The notes below the pieces were generated by a model. That model searched no databases and was not told the origin of the DNA. It saw only the letters and a program-made list of their open reading frames with translations. From the NCBI GenBank assembly GCA_964590645.1, contig CAZPYJ010000001.1:167427-231426 (forward strand): a stretch of DNA of 64,000 bases, written 5' to 3'. The position numbers were made by a program, and so were the translations under genes. This DNA comes from JAGNHN01 sp964590645 (lineage in GTDB: Bacteria > Bacteroidota > Bacteroidia > Bacteroidales > JAGNHN01). Below are positions 8,873 through 17,475 of the stretch, one piece after another (the first letter of the stretch is position 1; each line of letters opens with the position of its first letter).

Positions 8873-10168
8873 TTAAAGACTCCAGTAAGTCATTTGGTTT
8901 ACCTTATCCCTGTATATACCCTTGACATCAGCCAGGATGGGGAACTCTCCGGAAAGGGAAAGGAAGTAGCTTTCAGGCAGGGACTTGTATTCCTTATGCG
9001 AAACGGCTACCACGATGGCATCGTAAGGCCCTTTCGGATCCTTTTTAAGGGTAATCCCGTATTCTTCTTCCACTTCCTCCGGGGAGGCCCAGGGGTCGAT
9101 CACATCGGTAGAAACGCCATAGCTCCGAAGTTCGGAGAAGATATCCGGAACCCGGGAGTTTCGGATATCGCTGACGTCCTCTTTAAAGGTAATCCCCATC
9201 AGCAATACCCTGGAGGCGAGGACATTCTTGCCCGCGGCAATGATCTTCTTCACCACCTGTTTGGCCACATAATAGCCCATTGAATCGTTGACAAAGCGTC
9301 CGCTGTTGATGATCTGGGGATGATAGCGGAGTTTTTTTGCCTTATAGGTGAGATAATAGGGATCCACGCCTATGCAGTGCCCACCCACCAGTCCGGGATA
9401 GAAATGCAGGAAATTCCACTTGGTTCCGGCGGCTTCCAGCACCTCAAAGGTATTGATATTCATTCTATTGAAAAGAATGGACAATTCATTCATCAATGCG
9501 ATATTCACATCCCGCTGGGTGTTTTCAATTATCTTGGCTGCTTCAGCTACTTTTATGGAGGAAGCCCTGTGTACTCCGGCATCCACTACCATCTCGTACA
9601 ATTCAGCCACCACATCGAGGGATTCGTTATCACAAGCGGAAACCACTTTTTTGATGGTGCGCAGGGTATTCACTTTATCCCCTGGATTTATGCGCTCAGG
9701 GGAATAGCCAACTTTGAAATCTTCCACATATCGGAGTCCGGACAGATTCTCAAGAATCGGGACGCAGTCCTCTTCGGTGGCACCAGGGTATACTGTGGAT
9801 TCATACAGTACATAGTCCCCTTTCTTTAAAACACTCCCTACAGTTTGGCTGGATTTAAGCAGAGGGGTCAGGTCCGGCATATTGCTGTCATCAATAGGGG
9901 TAGGGACAGCAACGATATATACGATGGCATCTTTTATCTCAGAGATTTCTGAGGTAAAATAGATATCTGTTCCTTCGAAGGCTTCGGATTCCAGTTCCCG
10001 GCTGGGGTCAATCTTATTGCGAAGCATACCTATCTTCTCCTTGCTGATGTCAAAGCCAATGACTTTCAGCTCACGGGCAAATTCAAGGGCAATGGGAAGT
10101 CCCACATAACCCAGGCCGATTACGGCCAGGCTGGCTTCCTTCTGCTTCAATCTCTCTATCGTATTCAT
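8873..10168 (-). CDS. UDP-N-acetylhexosamine 6-dehydrogenase (TviB/WbpO type)
   Basis: This enzyme oxidises C6 of a UDP-HexNAc to the uronic acid using two NAD+. The 431-residue product has the Rossmann motif VIGLGYVGLP at about residue 16, the central YSPERINPGDK, the catalytic cysteine in GGHCIGVDP (about residue 262) and ITFKEDVSDIRNSRV in the C-terminal UDP-binding domain. YSPERINPGDK resembles the TviB/WbpO/CapL branch rather than the WbpA branch (which I recall as FSPER..PG). Its neighbours WbpB, WbpD and WbpE need UDP-GlcNAcA, so it probably supplies that. Whether it prefers UDP-GlcNAc or UDP-GalNAc is open. It lies 10 nt downstream of wbpB in the same operon. Confidence 0.9.
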   Translation of the reverse strand: MNTIERLKQKEASLAVIGLGYVGLPIALEFARELKVIGFDISKEKIGMLRNKIDPSRELESEAFEGTDIYFTSEISEIKDAIVYIVAVPTPIDDSNMPDLTPLLKSSQTVGSVLKKGDYVLYESTVYPGATEEDCVPILENLSGLRYVEDFKVGYSPERINPGDKVNTLRTIKKVVSACDNESLDVVAELYEMVVDAGVHRASSIKVAEAAKIIENTQRDVNIALMNELSILFNRMNINTFEVLEAAGTKWNFLHFYPGLVGGHCIGVDPYYLTYKAKKLRYHPQIINSGRFVNDSMGYYVAKQVVKKIIAAGKNVLASRVLLMGITFKEDVSDIRNSRVPDIFSELRSYGVSTDVIDPWASPEEVEEEYGITLKKDPKGPYDAIVVAVSHKEYKSLPESYFLSLSGEFPILADVKGIYRDKVNQMTYWSL

Positions 10169-10178
10169 TTCTTTTTAT

Positions 10179-11114
10179 TTAGGCTTTCAATAGCGGGTGA
10201 ATATTATCATTGTATTTTGCTGTGGCATTCCTGATCTGGTAAACCAGATCCACACTTTGACGGGCATCGGCTGTTGTAAAACCATTGCCTTTGAGGATGT
10301 GTGCATAACTCAGCGTATGCAGATCCTCGAAGCCACCACTGAATTCATAAGCTTCCTCATCAAGCTGGATAGCACGAAAAGGTTTGCTGTTCCCATCAGC
10401 GCCGATGGATAAATATCTTGGGGAAAGACTCAGGAACCAGCGGACATTGGCTTTCTCCAGGTCAAGGAATCCACTGGCTGTTTCTGCATCCTGATAATGG
10501 AGTTGCATTTCACGGCAGCTTCCGAAAACATCCAATAGCATATCAAACAGATGGATACCGATGTTGGTGGCCACGCCCCCCGATTTTTCCGGTTTTCCTT
10601 TCCACGACCACTGATACCATCTTCCCCTGGGGGTGATATATCGAAGGTCCACATCAAATATCTTTCCCGGCGGGGCTTTCCTGACTTTCTCCCGGAGGAG
10701 TTCGATCAGCGGGTGCAGCCTGAGTTGCAGGATAAGGTGAATCTTCTTGCCGCTTTCTTCTTCCAGCAGGCTTAGTGCATCCACATTCCAGGGATTCAGA
10801 ACAAGCGGTTTCTCGCAGATGGCGTCGGCATCATTGCGCAGGGCCATCCGGATGTGGGCATCGTGAAGATAATTGGGCGAGCAAATGCTCACATAATGGA
10901 TACGCTTCTGTTCATCGCGGCGCAGTTTATCCAGGTGACGATCGAAACGCTCCGGTTCGGTGAAGAAATCGGCTTCAGGAAAATATGCGTCAATCTGACC
11001 CATCCCATCATAGGGATCCAGGGTGGCCACCAGTTGATGTCCGTTGTCCCTGATGGCTTTCATATGCCTGGGAGCGATGTAACCGGCCGCACCGATCAAG
11101 CCAAATCTGTACAT
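10179..11114 (-). CDS. wbpB: UDP-GlcNAcA 3-dehydrogenase (WbpB/WlbA type)
   Basis: WbpB oxidises the 3-hydroxyl of UDP-N-acetylglucosaminuronic acid to a ketone that WbpE then aminates. The 311-residue product is a Gfo/Idh/MocA-fold oxidoreductase: nucleotide-binding GLIGAAGYIAPRH at the N-terminus, CEKPLVLNPWN with the conserved EKP lysine near residue 101, and GGVATNIGIHLFD with the usual catalytic histidine. These motifs and the length are those of WbpB/WlbA. Flanking wbpD (4 nt away) and wbpE strongly support the assignment. In the known pathway its NADH is recycled with 2-oxoglutarate. Confidence 0.9.
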   Translation of the reverse strand: MYRFGLIGAAGYIAPRHMKAIRDNGHQLVATLDPYDGMGQIDAYFPEADFFTEPERFDRHLDKLRRDEQKRIHYVSICSPNYLHDAHIRMALRNDADAICEKPLVLNPWNVDALSLLEEESGKKIHLILQLRLHPLIELLREKVRKAPPGKIFDVDLRYITPRGRWYQWSWKGKPEKSGGVATNIGIHLFDMLLDVFGSCREMQLHYQDAETASGFLDLEKANVRWFLSLSPRYLSIGADGNSKPFRAIQLDEEAYEFSGGFEDLHTLSYAHILKGNGFTTADARQSVDLVYQIRNATAKYNDNIHPLLKA

Positions 11115-11118
11115 AGCC

Positions 11119-11709
11119 TTATTCTTTTCTGTCTGTGGGCTTTACTTCTCCCTGCACCAGGTGGTACCAGGTTTTTCCTTCAGGGCATTGTGCCCAGCCA
11201 TCTTCATCAAAATGCAAACGATGCCCATAGGCACTCATCCATCCCGCCAATCTGGCCGGACTGCCCAGCATCAGCGCATATTCCGGAACCGAACGGGTAA
11301 CTACAGCCCCGGCGCCAATAAAGGCATAGGCACCAATCTCTATCCCGCAAACTACTGTAGCGTTTGCACCGATGGTAGCCCCCCTTCTGACCAGGGTCTT
11401 ATCATATTGCCCCTTTCGTACGATGGCACTGCGTGGATTTCGGATATTGGTAAATACCATTGAGGGGCCCAGGAAGACATCGTCCTCGCATTCCACCCCT
11501 TCGTAAAGCGAGACATTGTTCTGCACCTTTACATTCTTACCCAGCTTCACGCCTTTTCCCACAAATACATTTTGTCCGAGGCTGCAGCCTTCCCCCAAAA
11601 TAACTTCAGGCATCAGATGGCAGAAGTGCCAGATGCGGCTTCCATTGCCTATCTGGCAATCCGGATCAACGACCGCAGTGGGATGAATATAAATATCATT
11701 TTCCATCAT
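11119..11709 (-). CDS. wbpD: UDP-2-acetamido-3-amino-glucuronate N-acetyltransferase (WbpD/WlbB type)
   Basis: WbpD acetylates the 3-amino group to give UDP-2,3-diacetamido-2,3-dideoxyglucuronic acid. The 196-residue product is a left-handed beta-helix (hexapeptide repeat) acyltransferase: repeating I/V-G-N/E-G turns such as QIGNGSRIWHFCHL, GEGCSLGQNVFVG and GANATVVCGIEIG, with the conserved FTNIRNPRSA segment. Family length is typical. It starts 6 nt after the wbpE stop and ends 4 nt before wbpB, so the three act as one pathway module. Confidence 0.92.
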   Translation of the reverse strand: MMENDIYIHPTAVVDPDCQIGNGSRIWHFCHLMPEVILGEGCSLGQNVFVGKGVKLGKNVKVQNNVSLYEGVECEDDVFLGPSMVFTNIRNPRSAIVRKGQYDKTLVRRGATIGANATVVCGIEIGAYAFIGAGAVVTRSVPEYALMLGSPARLAGWMSAYGHRLHFDEDGWAQCPEGKTWYHLVQGEVKPTDRKE

Positions 11710-11715
11710 ACGGTA

Positions 11716-12837
11716 TCAAAGATACGCAAGTAATGATTCAGCGATGAAACCTTGTTGTTCCTCGTCCAATTCGGTGTGCATAGGCAGGGAAAGGCAAGTG
11801 GAAGCCACCTTTTCAGAGGCAGGAAAATCCCCCTCTTCATATCTTGGATCCAGGTAGGCTTTCTGAAGGTGCATTGGAACGGGGTAATAGATCGCACAGG
11901 GAATTCCATTCGCCTGCAGGTGCTCCATCAGCCCGAACCGATCGCTTTCCCTGACCAGCAAAGTATATTGGTGAAAAATATGGGTAGAGAAAGTGGCACG
12001 ATGGGGAACGCTAAGCTTGGGGTGTTGTCCAAAGCGGGCATCATAGCGTGCGGCCGCTTCCTGCCGTGCCTGGTTGTATTGATTCAGGTATTTCAGTTTG
12101 ATTTCAAGGATGGCGGCCTGGATGCTGTCAAGGCGGGAATTAACCCCTACCAGATCGTGGTAGTAGCGACGGGTCATCCCGTGGTTCACAATCACCCTGA
12201 GTTTGGCTGCCAGGGCATCATCATTGGTAAATACGGCACCACCGTCTCCATAGCAACCCAGGTTTTTGGAAGGAAAGAAGCTGGTGCATCCAAGGTGTCC
12301 GATACCGCCTGCTTTTTGACTGCCTTCCCTGCCCAAATAATCTGCGCCCAGGGCCTGGGCAACATCTTCCACCACAAAAAGCTGGTGCGCTTTTGCAATA
12401 TCCATAATCTCATCCATCGCAGCACATTGACCGAAAAGATGGACTGGGATGATGGCTTTGGTTTTTGGAGTGATGGCATTTTTAAGCGCTTCCGGATCAA
12501 TGTTGAAGGTGTGAGGGTCGATGTCCACCAGCACCGGTGTCAGCCCAAGCAAAGCAATCACTTCGGCAGTGGCAATGAAAGTGAAAGTAGTGGTGATCAC
12601 TTCATCTCCGGGCTTCAGATCCAGGGCCATCAGCGATACCTGGAGGGCATCCGTTCCATTGGCGCAGGGGATCACGTGATTAACGCCCAGGTATTGCTCC
12701 AGTTTCTGCTGAAAACTATGAACGGCAGGCCCGTTGATGAAAGCAGAGGAGTCGATTACATTTAAAACGGCAGCGTCTACTTCTTCCTTGATTTTCAGAT
12801 ATTGGCCGTGCAAATCGACCATTTGGATCTTTTTCAT
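11716..12837 (-). CDS. wbpE: UDP-2-acetamido-3-oxo-glucuronate aminotransferase (WbpE/WlbC type)
   Basis: WbpE transfers an amino group from glutamate to the 3-keto sugar made by WbpB. The 373-residue product belongs to the DegT/DnrJ/EryC1/StrS aminotransferases: ANGTDALQ, the VEDVAQALGA segment that holds the PLP-ring aspartate, and the Schiff-base lysine in SFFPSKNLGCYGDGG (about Lys191). FSTHIFHQYTLLV and the C-terminal ASTCLSLPMH are typical of the WbpE/WlbC group. It is the first gene of the seven-gene operon and is preceded by a convincing promoter. Confidence 0.92.
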   Translation of the reverse strand: MKKIQMVDLHGQYLKIKEEVDAAVLNVIDSSAFINGPAVHSFQQKLEQYLGVNHVIPCANGTDALQVSLMALDLKPGDEVITTTFTFIATAEVIALLGLTPVLVDIDPHTFNIDPEALKNAITPKTKAIIPVHLFGQCAAMDEIMDIAKAHQLFVVEDVAQALGADYLGREGSQKAGGIGHLGCTSFFPSKNLGCYGDGGAVFTNDDALAAKLRVIVNHGMTRRYYHDLVGVNSRLDSIQAAILEIKLKYLNQYNQARQEAAARYDARFGQHPKLSVPHRATFSTHIFHQYTLLVRESDRFGLMEHLQANGIPCAIYYPVPMHLQKAYLDPRYEEGDFPASEKVASTCLSLPMHTELDEEQQGFIAESLLAYL

Positions 12838-12872
12838 AGTGGGATGGCTTGTTCTCCAGATTTGTGAAGAAG

Positions 12873-12902
12873 CAAAAATAATGATTCCGGCCGGATGGCA
12901 AA
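12873..12902 (-). promoter_or_regulatory. Promoter of the polysaccharide operon (TTTG-N18-TATTTTTG)
   Basis: On the minus strand TTTG (12902-12899) is followed after 18 nt by TATTTTTG (12880-12873), a good fit to the Bacteroidota -33/-7 promoter TTTG...TAnnTTTG. The leader to the wbpE ATG would be about 30 nt. It is one of the two or three best two-part promoters I can find in the window. Confidence 0.6.
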
Positions 12903-12942
12903 GGAAAGGCTCACTCCGGGGATCGGATTCCTGGATTGTGAT

Positions 12943-12950
12943 TACTTTTG
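12943..12950 (+). promoter_or_regulatory. Candidate -7 box (TACTTTTG)
   Basis: TACTTTTG matches TAnnTTTG 61 nt upstream of the outer membrane protein gene at 13011. No TTG is seen at the proper distance, so confidence is low. Confidence 0.3.
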
Positions 12951-13010
12951 ACTGCCCTTAAGCGGCAATAGTGGTTAAACTGACTCGTTTGAATCCTCAA
13001 TTTTTTTGCA

Positions 13011-13763
13011 ATGAAAAGATATTTACTAACCCTTCCTTTCCTGTTTCTGTTCCTCGGTCCGCTTTCTGCCCAGGATGAAGAAGCACCCCGGCCCTCCTCT
13101 TATATGCTGGTATACGGAAGCTTTGGTTTTCACCTGCCTGGGGGAGATCTCGCTGATCGGTTTGGAAGCAACTTACTGGTGGGGCCTGGATTTATGTATA
13201 AGACAGATGCAAATTGGTTCTGGGGAATAGAAGCGGATTTTCTTTCCGGAAATTCAGTGAAGGAGGATGATATTTTTGCCGGCCTGGAAACAGAAACCGG
13301 CTTTATGATTGACGCCAGCGGTTTGTATGCCGATGTATATACCTCTGAACGTGGGTTTCGGGTAGGACCTCGTTTTGGAAAGATTATCCCTCTGAATAAA
13401 AAGAATCCGAATGCCGGTTTAATGTTCAGTCTTTCACCCGGCCTTTTGCAACACAAAATCAGGATAGAGAACCGAAACAATGCGGCTCCGCAAGTCGATC
13501 CGGATTATGCCAAAGGATATGACCGACTGAGCAACGGTTTTGCTTTGACAGAGTTTGTGGGGTACTTCTATAGTGGTAAATCGTCACTTGTCAGTTTTTA
13601 TGCCGGGATGGAATTTGTGCAGGCCTGGACCCAATCGCGCCGCGATTGGGATTTCGACAAGATGCAAAAGGACGAAACCCGCCGTCAGGATTATTTGAAT
13701 GGGTTTAAAGCAGGCTGGGTCATTCAATTCAATAGAAGCACATCCCGCACCTATTATTATTGA
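13011..13763 (+). CDS. Predicted outer membrane beta-barrel protein
   Basis: No specific family is recognised. The 250-residue product has a clear Sec signal peptide (residues 1-20, ending PLSAQ) and alternating hydrophobic/aromatic strands from about residue 28 (YMLVYGSFGFHLP, LLVGPGFMY, WFWGIEADFL, RVGPRFGKI, LMFSLSPGLL) to an aromatic C-terminus YYY, the pattern of a small 8-10 strand barrel. It lies alone between the wbp operon (divergent) and waaA (65 nt downstream, same strand). Location in the outer membrane is inferred; no activity can be assigned. Confidence 0.65.
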   Translation: MKRYLLTLPFLFLFLGPLSAQDEEAPRPSSYMLVYGSFGFHLPGGDLADRFGSNLLVGPGFMYKTDANWFWGIEADFLSGNSVKEDDIFAGLETETGFMIDASGLYADVYTSERGFRVGPRFGKIIPLNKKNPNAGLMFSLSPGLLQHKIRIENRNNAAPQVDPDYAKGYDRLSNGFALTEFVGYFYSGKSSLVSFYAGMEFVQAWTQSRRDWDFDKMQKDETRRQDYLNGFKAGWVIQFNRSTSRTYYY

Positions 13764-13828
13764 GGTGCAAAACCACCTGAAGCAATGCCAGTTTTTTCCC
13801 CTTTTCTTAAATAAATTTTTCATCAGCT

Positions 13829-15085
13829 ATGATCCGCGCACTTTACACACTGGGTGTCAAAGCTTATAGCCTGGGCATACGACTGGCCTCGCCCTGGAAT
13901 GCAAAAGCAAAGGCCTGGATCAAAGGGCGGAGTGCTGGATTTCCTGCATTTCCTGAGAAGAAGCCTGGAGAATTCAGAGTGTGGTTTCATTGCGCCAGCC
14001 TGGGCGAATTTGAACAGGGAAGGCCCGTAATGGAAGCATTGTTGCATACTCATCCTCATCTTTCTCTCATCGTAACTTTCTTTTCCCCCTCCGGGTTTGA
14101 GGTTCGTAAAAATTATGCCCCGGCTCTGCGAGTGCTGTACCTGCCTTTGGATACCCCATACAATGCCAGGCGTTTTGTGCGGGAGTCAGGGGTGGATATG
14201 GCCGTCTTTGTTAAATATGAATTCTGGTACAACTATTTGAATGCACTGTATTTGGCCTCTGTGCCTACCTTCTTTGTTTCAGCCCTCTTTCGGCCCTCTC
14301 AGGTCTTTTTTAAATCCTGGGGAAAATGGTTCATCGCACATTTGCATCAAGCAGCACAGATCTTTGTGCAGGATGAAAGCTCCCTGAAGTTATGTCAGCA
14401 GGCTGGCCTGCAGAATATCACATTGAGTGGAGATACCCGCTTCGACAGGGTGATGGCCGTGGCCGGCGTCGCGGATCCTTTCCCGGAAATAAGGGCTTTC
14501 ATCGGGGGGAGACCTTGTGTGGTTGCCGGCAGCACCTGGCCAGGAGATGAGCAGGTGCTGGCAGCTGCCTGGAAAAAAATGCAGGAAGTCGTTTTCATTC
14601 TTGCGCCCCACGATATTCGCCAGGAACGAATTGAAGAAATTCAAAGATATTTTGGAGAAAAGGGCCTGCTATTTTCGTATCTGAAAGCAGCATCAGAAGG
14701 GCGACTTATCATCATCGACAACGTCGGGATGCTCTCAATGCTATACGCCTATGCCGATGTGTGCTGGGTCGGGGGTGCATTCGATTCGGGCTTACACAAT
14801 ATTCTCGAGGCTGCGGCTCACGGCAAGCCCGTTTTGTTTGGTCCTCATACCGATAAATTTCCCGAGGCCGGAGCATTGATAGAAGCAGGGGGAGGCTTAC
14901 AAGTGGGAAGTATGGAGCAAGCCACGTACCTGCTTCATTCCCTGATAAATAAACCTGAGGAAGCCCGAAGAGCAGGCCTCTGCAGCAAACAGTTCATTTC
15001 AGCAAATCAGGGGGCCACAGCAATCATCACTGCCCATTTGGCGGGCTATATTTTAAACAAACAGAAGGTTTTGAGAAATGGCTAA
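13829..15085 (+). CDS. waaA: 3-deoxy-D-manno-octulosonic acid (Kdo) transferase
   Basis: WaaA (KdtA) adds Kdo from CMP-Kdo to the lipid A precursor at the inner membrane, beginning the LPS core. The 418-residue GT-B glycosyltransferase has the N-terminal catalytic region HCASLGEFEQGRPV (catalytic Glu in SLGEFEQ), VFVKYEFWYN, SGDTRFDRV, and the C-terminal GGAFDSGLHNILEAAAHGKPVLFGP nucleotide-sugar site, all typical. Length is normal. Its stop overlaps that of the convergent T9SS cargo gene by 4 nt. The heptose epimerase at 51-52 kb belongs to the same LPS core pathway. Confidence 0.95.
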   Translation: MIRALYTLGVKAYSLGIRLASPWNAKAKAWIKGRSAGFPAFPEKKPGEFRVWFHCASLGEFEQGRPVMEALLHTHPHLSLIVTFFSPSGFEVRKNYAPALRVLYLPLDTPYNARRFVRESGVDMAVFVKYEFWYNYLNALYLASVPTFFVSALFRPSQVFFKSWGKWFIAHLHQAAQIFVQDESSLKLCQQAGLQNITLSGDTRFDRVMAVAGVADPFPEIRAFIGGRPCVVAGSTWPGDEQVLAAAWKKMQEVVFILAPHDIRQERIEEIQRYFGEKGLLFSYLKAASEGRLIIIDNVGMLSMLYAYADVCWVGGAFDSGLHNILEAAAHGKPVLFGPHTDKFPEAGALIEAGGGLQVGSMEQATYLLHSLINKPEEARRAGLCSKQFISANQGATAIITAHLAGYILNKQKVLRNG

Positions 15086-15777
15086 TGTGTGGCCGGCGCA
15101 CGGATGAGCCTCAAGCTCTCCACTTCCTGGTTTCCATCGAAACCTTGCTTGCGCATCAGCAACAGATAGCTTCCGGATGGCAAAGGCCCTGGTTTTAGCA
15201 AGATTTGATGGGATCCTATCTGCAGATGATGTGATTGTTGGAGCAGCAGTCTGCCCATCATATCATACAGTTCGAAGCCAAGCTGGCTTTCGCTTGCGAG
15301 GCTGATCTCAATATTTATATCTTCCCTGAATGGATTAGGATAAGCTGTCCAATCGCGAAAAGCTTCTTCGGTATGGGTGAAGTAATCCTTCGTTCTCTGT
15401 GGGTTGATGATCCGGGGCATTGCGGCTACAACAGCGGATTGATATTTCACCACAGGGCTGTATGCCGTGGCAAATCCATCGCCAATCGAACCCTGAAATT
15501 TTGCCGGGGTAAAGGAGAAGTTCATTGTTTCCAGGCTGGAGTATCCATCGCCGTCTCCTCCATAGAATTTATCATAGGAACCTGAGAAGGTCAGGGACAC
15601 ATTGCTGGCAAAGCCTCCGCCTGGCCCACCTGCAAAATAACCTGTCTGGGATCCAGCCTGAAGAGTGGAAAGCGCTGAGGCGTAGCCATCTCCGCTACCG
15701 CCTGAGAAGCTTTGGGCATTCAGTTGCAGGGAAAGAAGTACCCCAGTAAAAAGGATGCTTAGAAATTTGAGTTTCAT
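15082..15777 (-). CDS. T9SS cargo protein with four GGxGDG[YF] repeats
   Basis: The 231-residue product has a signal peptide (1-21, ending LNAQ), four copies of an 11-residue motif F-x-G-G-x-G-D-G-[YF]-A-S at residues 24-34, 48-58, 71-81 and 94-104 (spacing 23-24), and a type A T9SS C-terminal sorting domain from about residue 145 (AYPNPF) to the end. The second and fourth copies are degenerate (GPGGG, GSIGDG). It should be secreted by type IX secretion and anchored at or released from the surface; no enzymatic domain is visible. It starts 11 nt after the stop of the SUMF1-like gene, so the two are probably one transcript. The repeat resembles a glycine-rich turn or metal-binding loop, but function is unknown. 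Confidence 0.8.
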   Translation of the reverse strand: MKLKFLSILFTGVLLSLQLNAQSFSGGSGDGYASALSTLQAGSQTGYFAGGPGGGFASNVSLTFSGSYDKFYGGDGDGYSSLETMNFSFTPAKFQGSIGDGFATAYSPVVKYQSAVVAAMPRIINPQRTKDYFTHTEEAFRDWTAYPNPFREDINIEISLASESQLGFELYDMMGRLLLQQSHHLQIGSHQILLKPGPLPSGSYLLLMRKQGFDGNQEVESLRLIRAPATH

Positions 15778-15788
15778 TCTATACTTCC

Positions 15789-17228
15789 TTAATTAGCCGT
15801 GCGAACCGCCCTGAAACCGTAGGAGCTGTTACGCAGATTATCGCTGTTGGCAGCATAGTAACGGGAAGATACCTGGAGGGTTTCTCTGAAATAATTGAAA
15901 GCTCCTCCCCTTAGTCCTACACCGTTAGATGTACTAATAGCACCGCCAACATACCCGGGCCATCCGCTGTTATCAGCGAATCCATCGTTGGTGAGTGCAC
16001 CATCGCCGTGACTTCCGTTGAAGCTTCTTCCAGCCAGTGTTCCCAGGGTCACACAGCGCTCAAAAGCATTCCCGCTGAGTTCCATCACACCGTAAAAACT
16101 GGCTCCGGTTTCTTCCCGGTTGGGGTTGATGGCAGAGGAAGCAAATATCCCGCATCGGGCTGGCATTCCAATATTGTTGAAAGTAGCGTTGTAAAGCGCA
16201 TTTCCCGTTCCTTGTCCCGGGTTCGAAATCGATTCATTGGCCTGTCCGGGATTAACGAAATTATACACGGAGTTATGAATATTCACACTTCCCCAGGCAA
16301 ATTCACCGGGCACCGGAAACAGACCACCTCTGCTGGCTTTCTCAAACTCCAGTTCAGACATAGGACGCAGACCTGCCCAGTCGGCATAAGCACATCCGTC
16401 TGACCAGTTCAGGTAAGCCATCGCTCTTTCGGGTTCGTTAGCAGCATAATTAGGATGAAAACCACTAATGGGGTAATTGCTGATGACAGTCTGTATGCGG
16501 GATGAAGCCTGGACTGAAGTCAGGGCATTCAGGAAATCTGCATATTGTCCCTGGCTGGTCTCATACTTCATAATATAAAAACCCTGGTAACCGGTTGGAT
16601 AGGTCGCATTGTTAATGGTAGTGATGCCATTGGCATCAATCCCATCATCTCCGTCCACCAGTATACCGGTCTGCTTAATCTGGGCATCATCGCTGTTTGC
16701 GGTGGTTCTGACAATTACTGGCTGGTCGGTAATTTGAACCGTTTTTGTGCTCGTTTGCTGAATAAATCTTCCAAATGAGCCGCCATCCCCCAGGTAAAAA
16801 TTCCCGGTCGGAATTTTTACCATCTCTATTCCACTCACTTTTACCTGAATATTGGCAGTGTTGGCAATGCCGTCAGCCAGATTATTCCAGCGAATATTGC
16901 AGGAAGTGAAGGTATTGGTACCAGCGCCATTGCTGGCACGAAAAACGAACAATCCCTTAAAATCCGAGGGAAGTTCAAAGGAAGCTCCGGCAGGAAAACT
17001 GTGCCCGGTACTGTTCAGGGTGGCGTGGAGCCAGTCTCCATTAGGCTGACGGTATTTGATAAAAACCCAGACCGCATCATAGTTCACCGCATCCTTCCAG
17101 GAGTTGTCCCAACTAAGGTCAAATCCGATATCACTACCATTAATGGTTACATTGGAAATACTCACATTATTGGCGTGAGATAGCTGCCAGAAAAAGGCAA
17201 GAAATAGCAAAAGAAGAAACTTTTTCAT
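15789..17228 (-). CDS. Exported SUMF1/FGE-sulfatase-like protein, non-FGE type
   Basis: The 479-residue product begins with a signal peptide (MKKFLLLLFLAFF...SHA); I chose ATG 17228 rather than an upstream in-frame codon at 17270 because it gives that signal. Residues about 20-145 form a beta-rich domain (FDLSWDNSWKD, VWVFIKYRQPNGDWLHATL) common in front of exported Bacteroidota SUMF1 proteins. The rest is a formylglycine-generating-enzyme fold: YIMKYETSQGQYADFLN, CAYADWAGLRPMSELEFEKASRGG, VMELSGNAFERCV, GLRGGAF, YGFRAVRTAN. The C-terminal region where true FGE carries its two redox cysteines (around VSSRYYAAN...YGFRAV) has none, so it is unlikely to make formylglycine. Such domains often bind or present ligands. 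It is paired with the GGxGDG protein. Confidence 0.8.
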   Translation of the reverse strand: MKKFLLLLFLAFFWQLSHANNVSISNVTINGSDIGFDLSWDNSWKDAVNYDAVWVFIKYRQPNGDWLHATLNSTGHSFPAGASFELPSDFKGLFVFRASNGAGTNTFTSCNIRWNNLADGIANTANIQVKVSGIEMVKIPTGNFYLGDGGSFGRFIQQTSTKTVQITDQPVIVRTTANSDDAQIKQTGILVDGDDGIDANGITTINNATYPTGYQGFYIMKYETSQGQYADFLNALTSVQASSRIQTVISNYPISGFHPNYAANEPERAMAYLNWSDGCAYADWAGLRPMSELEFEKASRGGLFPVPGEFAWGSVNIHNSVYNFVNPGQANESISNPGQGTGNALYNATFNNIGMPARCGIFASSAINPNREETGASFYGVMELSGNAFERCVTLGTLAGRSFNGSHGDGALTNDGFADNSGWPGYVGGAISTSNGVGLRGGAFNYFRETLQVSSRYYAANSDNLRNSSYGFRAVRTAN

Positions 17229-17475
17229 CGTATAAGTGGCATTAATATGTCGTAGTACAATTCGAAACAACTTCCGAACCAGCTCATTACCAAGTTTTTA
17301 TCCAAGTATTCCGCGTAATCTCAGGCTTATACGGGAAAAAATCAGGAACGTTTCCTGATATATATACCATTTTCCAAGCAAAGGTAACCATAAAAAAGAA
17401 ACTATATCCCAGAAAGACAAAGTATTATCCTACCGATTTTGACAGAATAGGCGTTTGGCTGCGCCGGTAAAAAAG

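Noticed and set aside
11752..12765. 337-residue open frame antisense to wbpE
   Set aside because: Lies inside the PLP aminotransferase gene on the other strand; no domain features of its own.
15789..17228. A true formylglycine-generating enzyme activating a sulfatase
   Set aside because: The two C-terminal redox cysteines are absent and no sulfatase gene is in the window.
17229..17475. A promoter or RNA element in the spacer upstream of the SUMF1-like gene
   Set aside because: I found no TAnnTTTG box, hairpin or riboswitch-like element that stands out.
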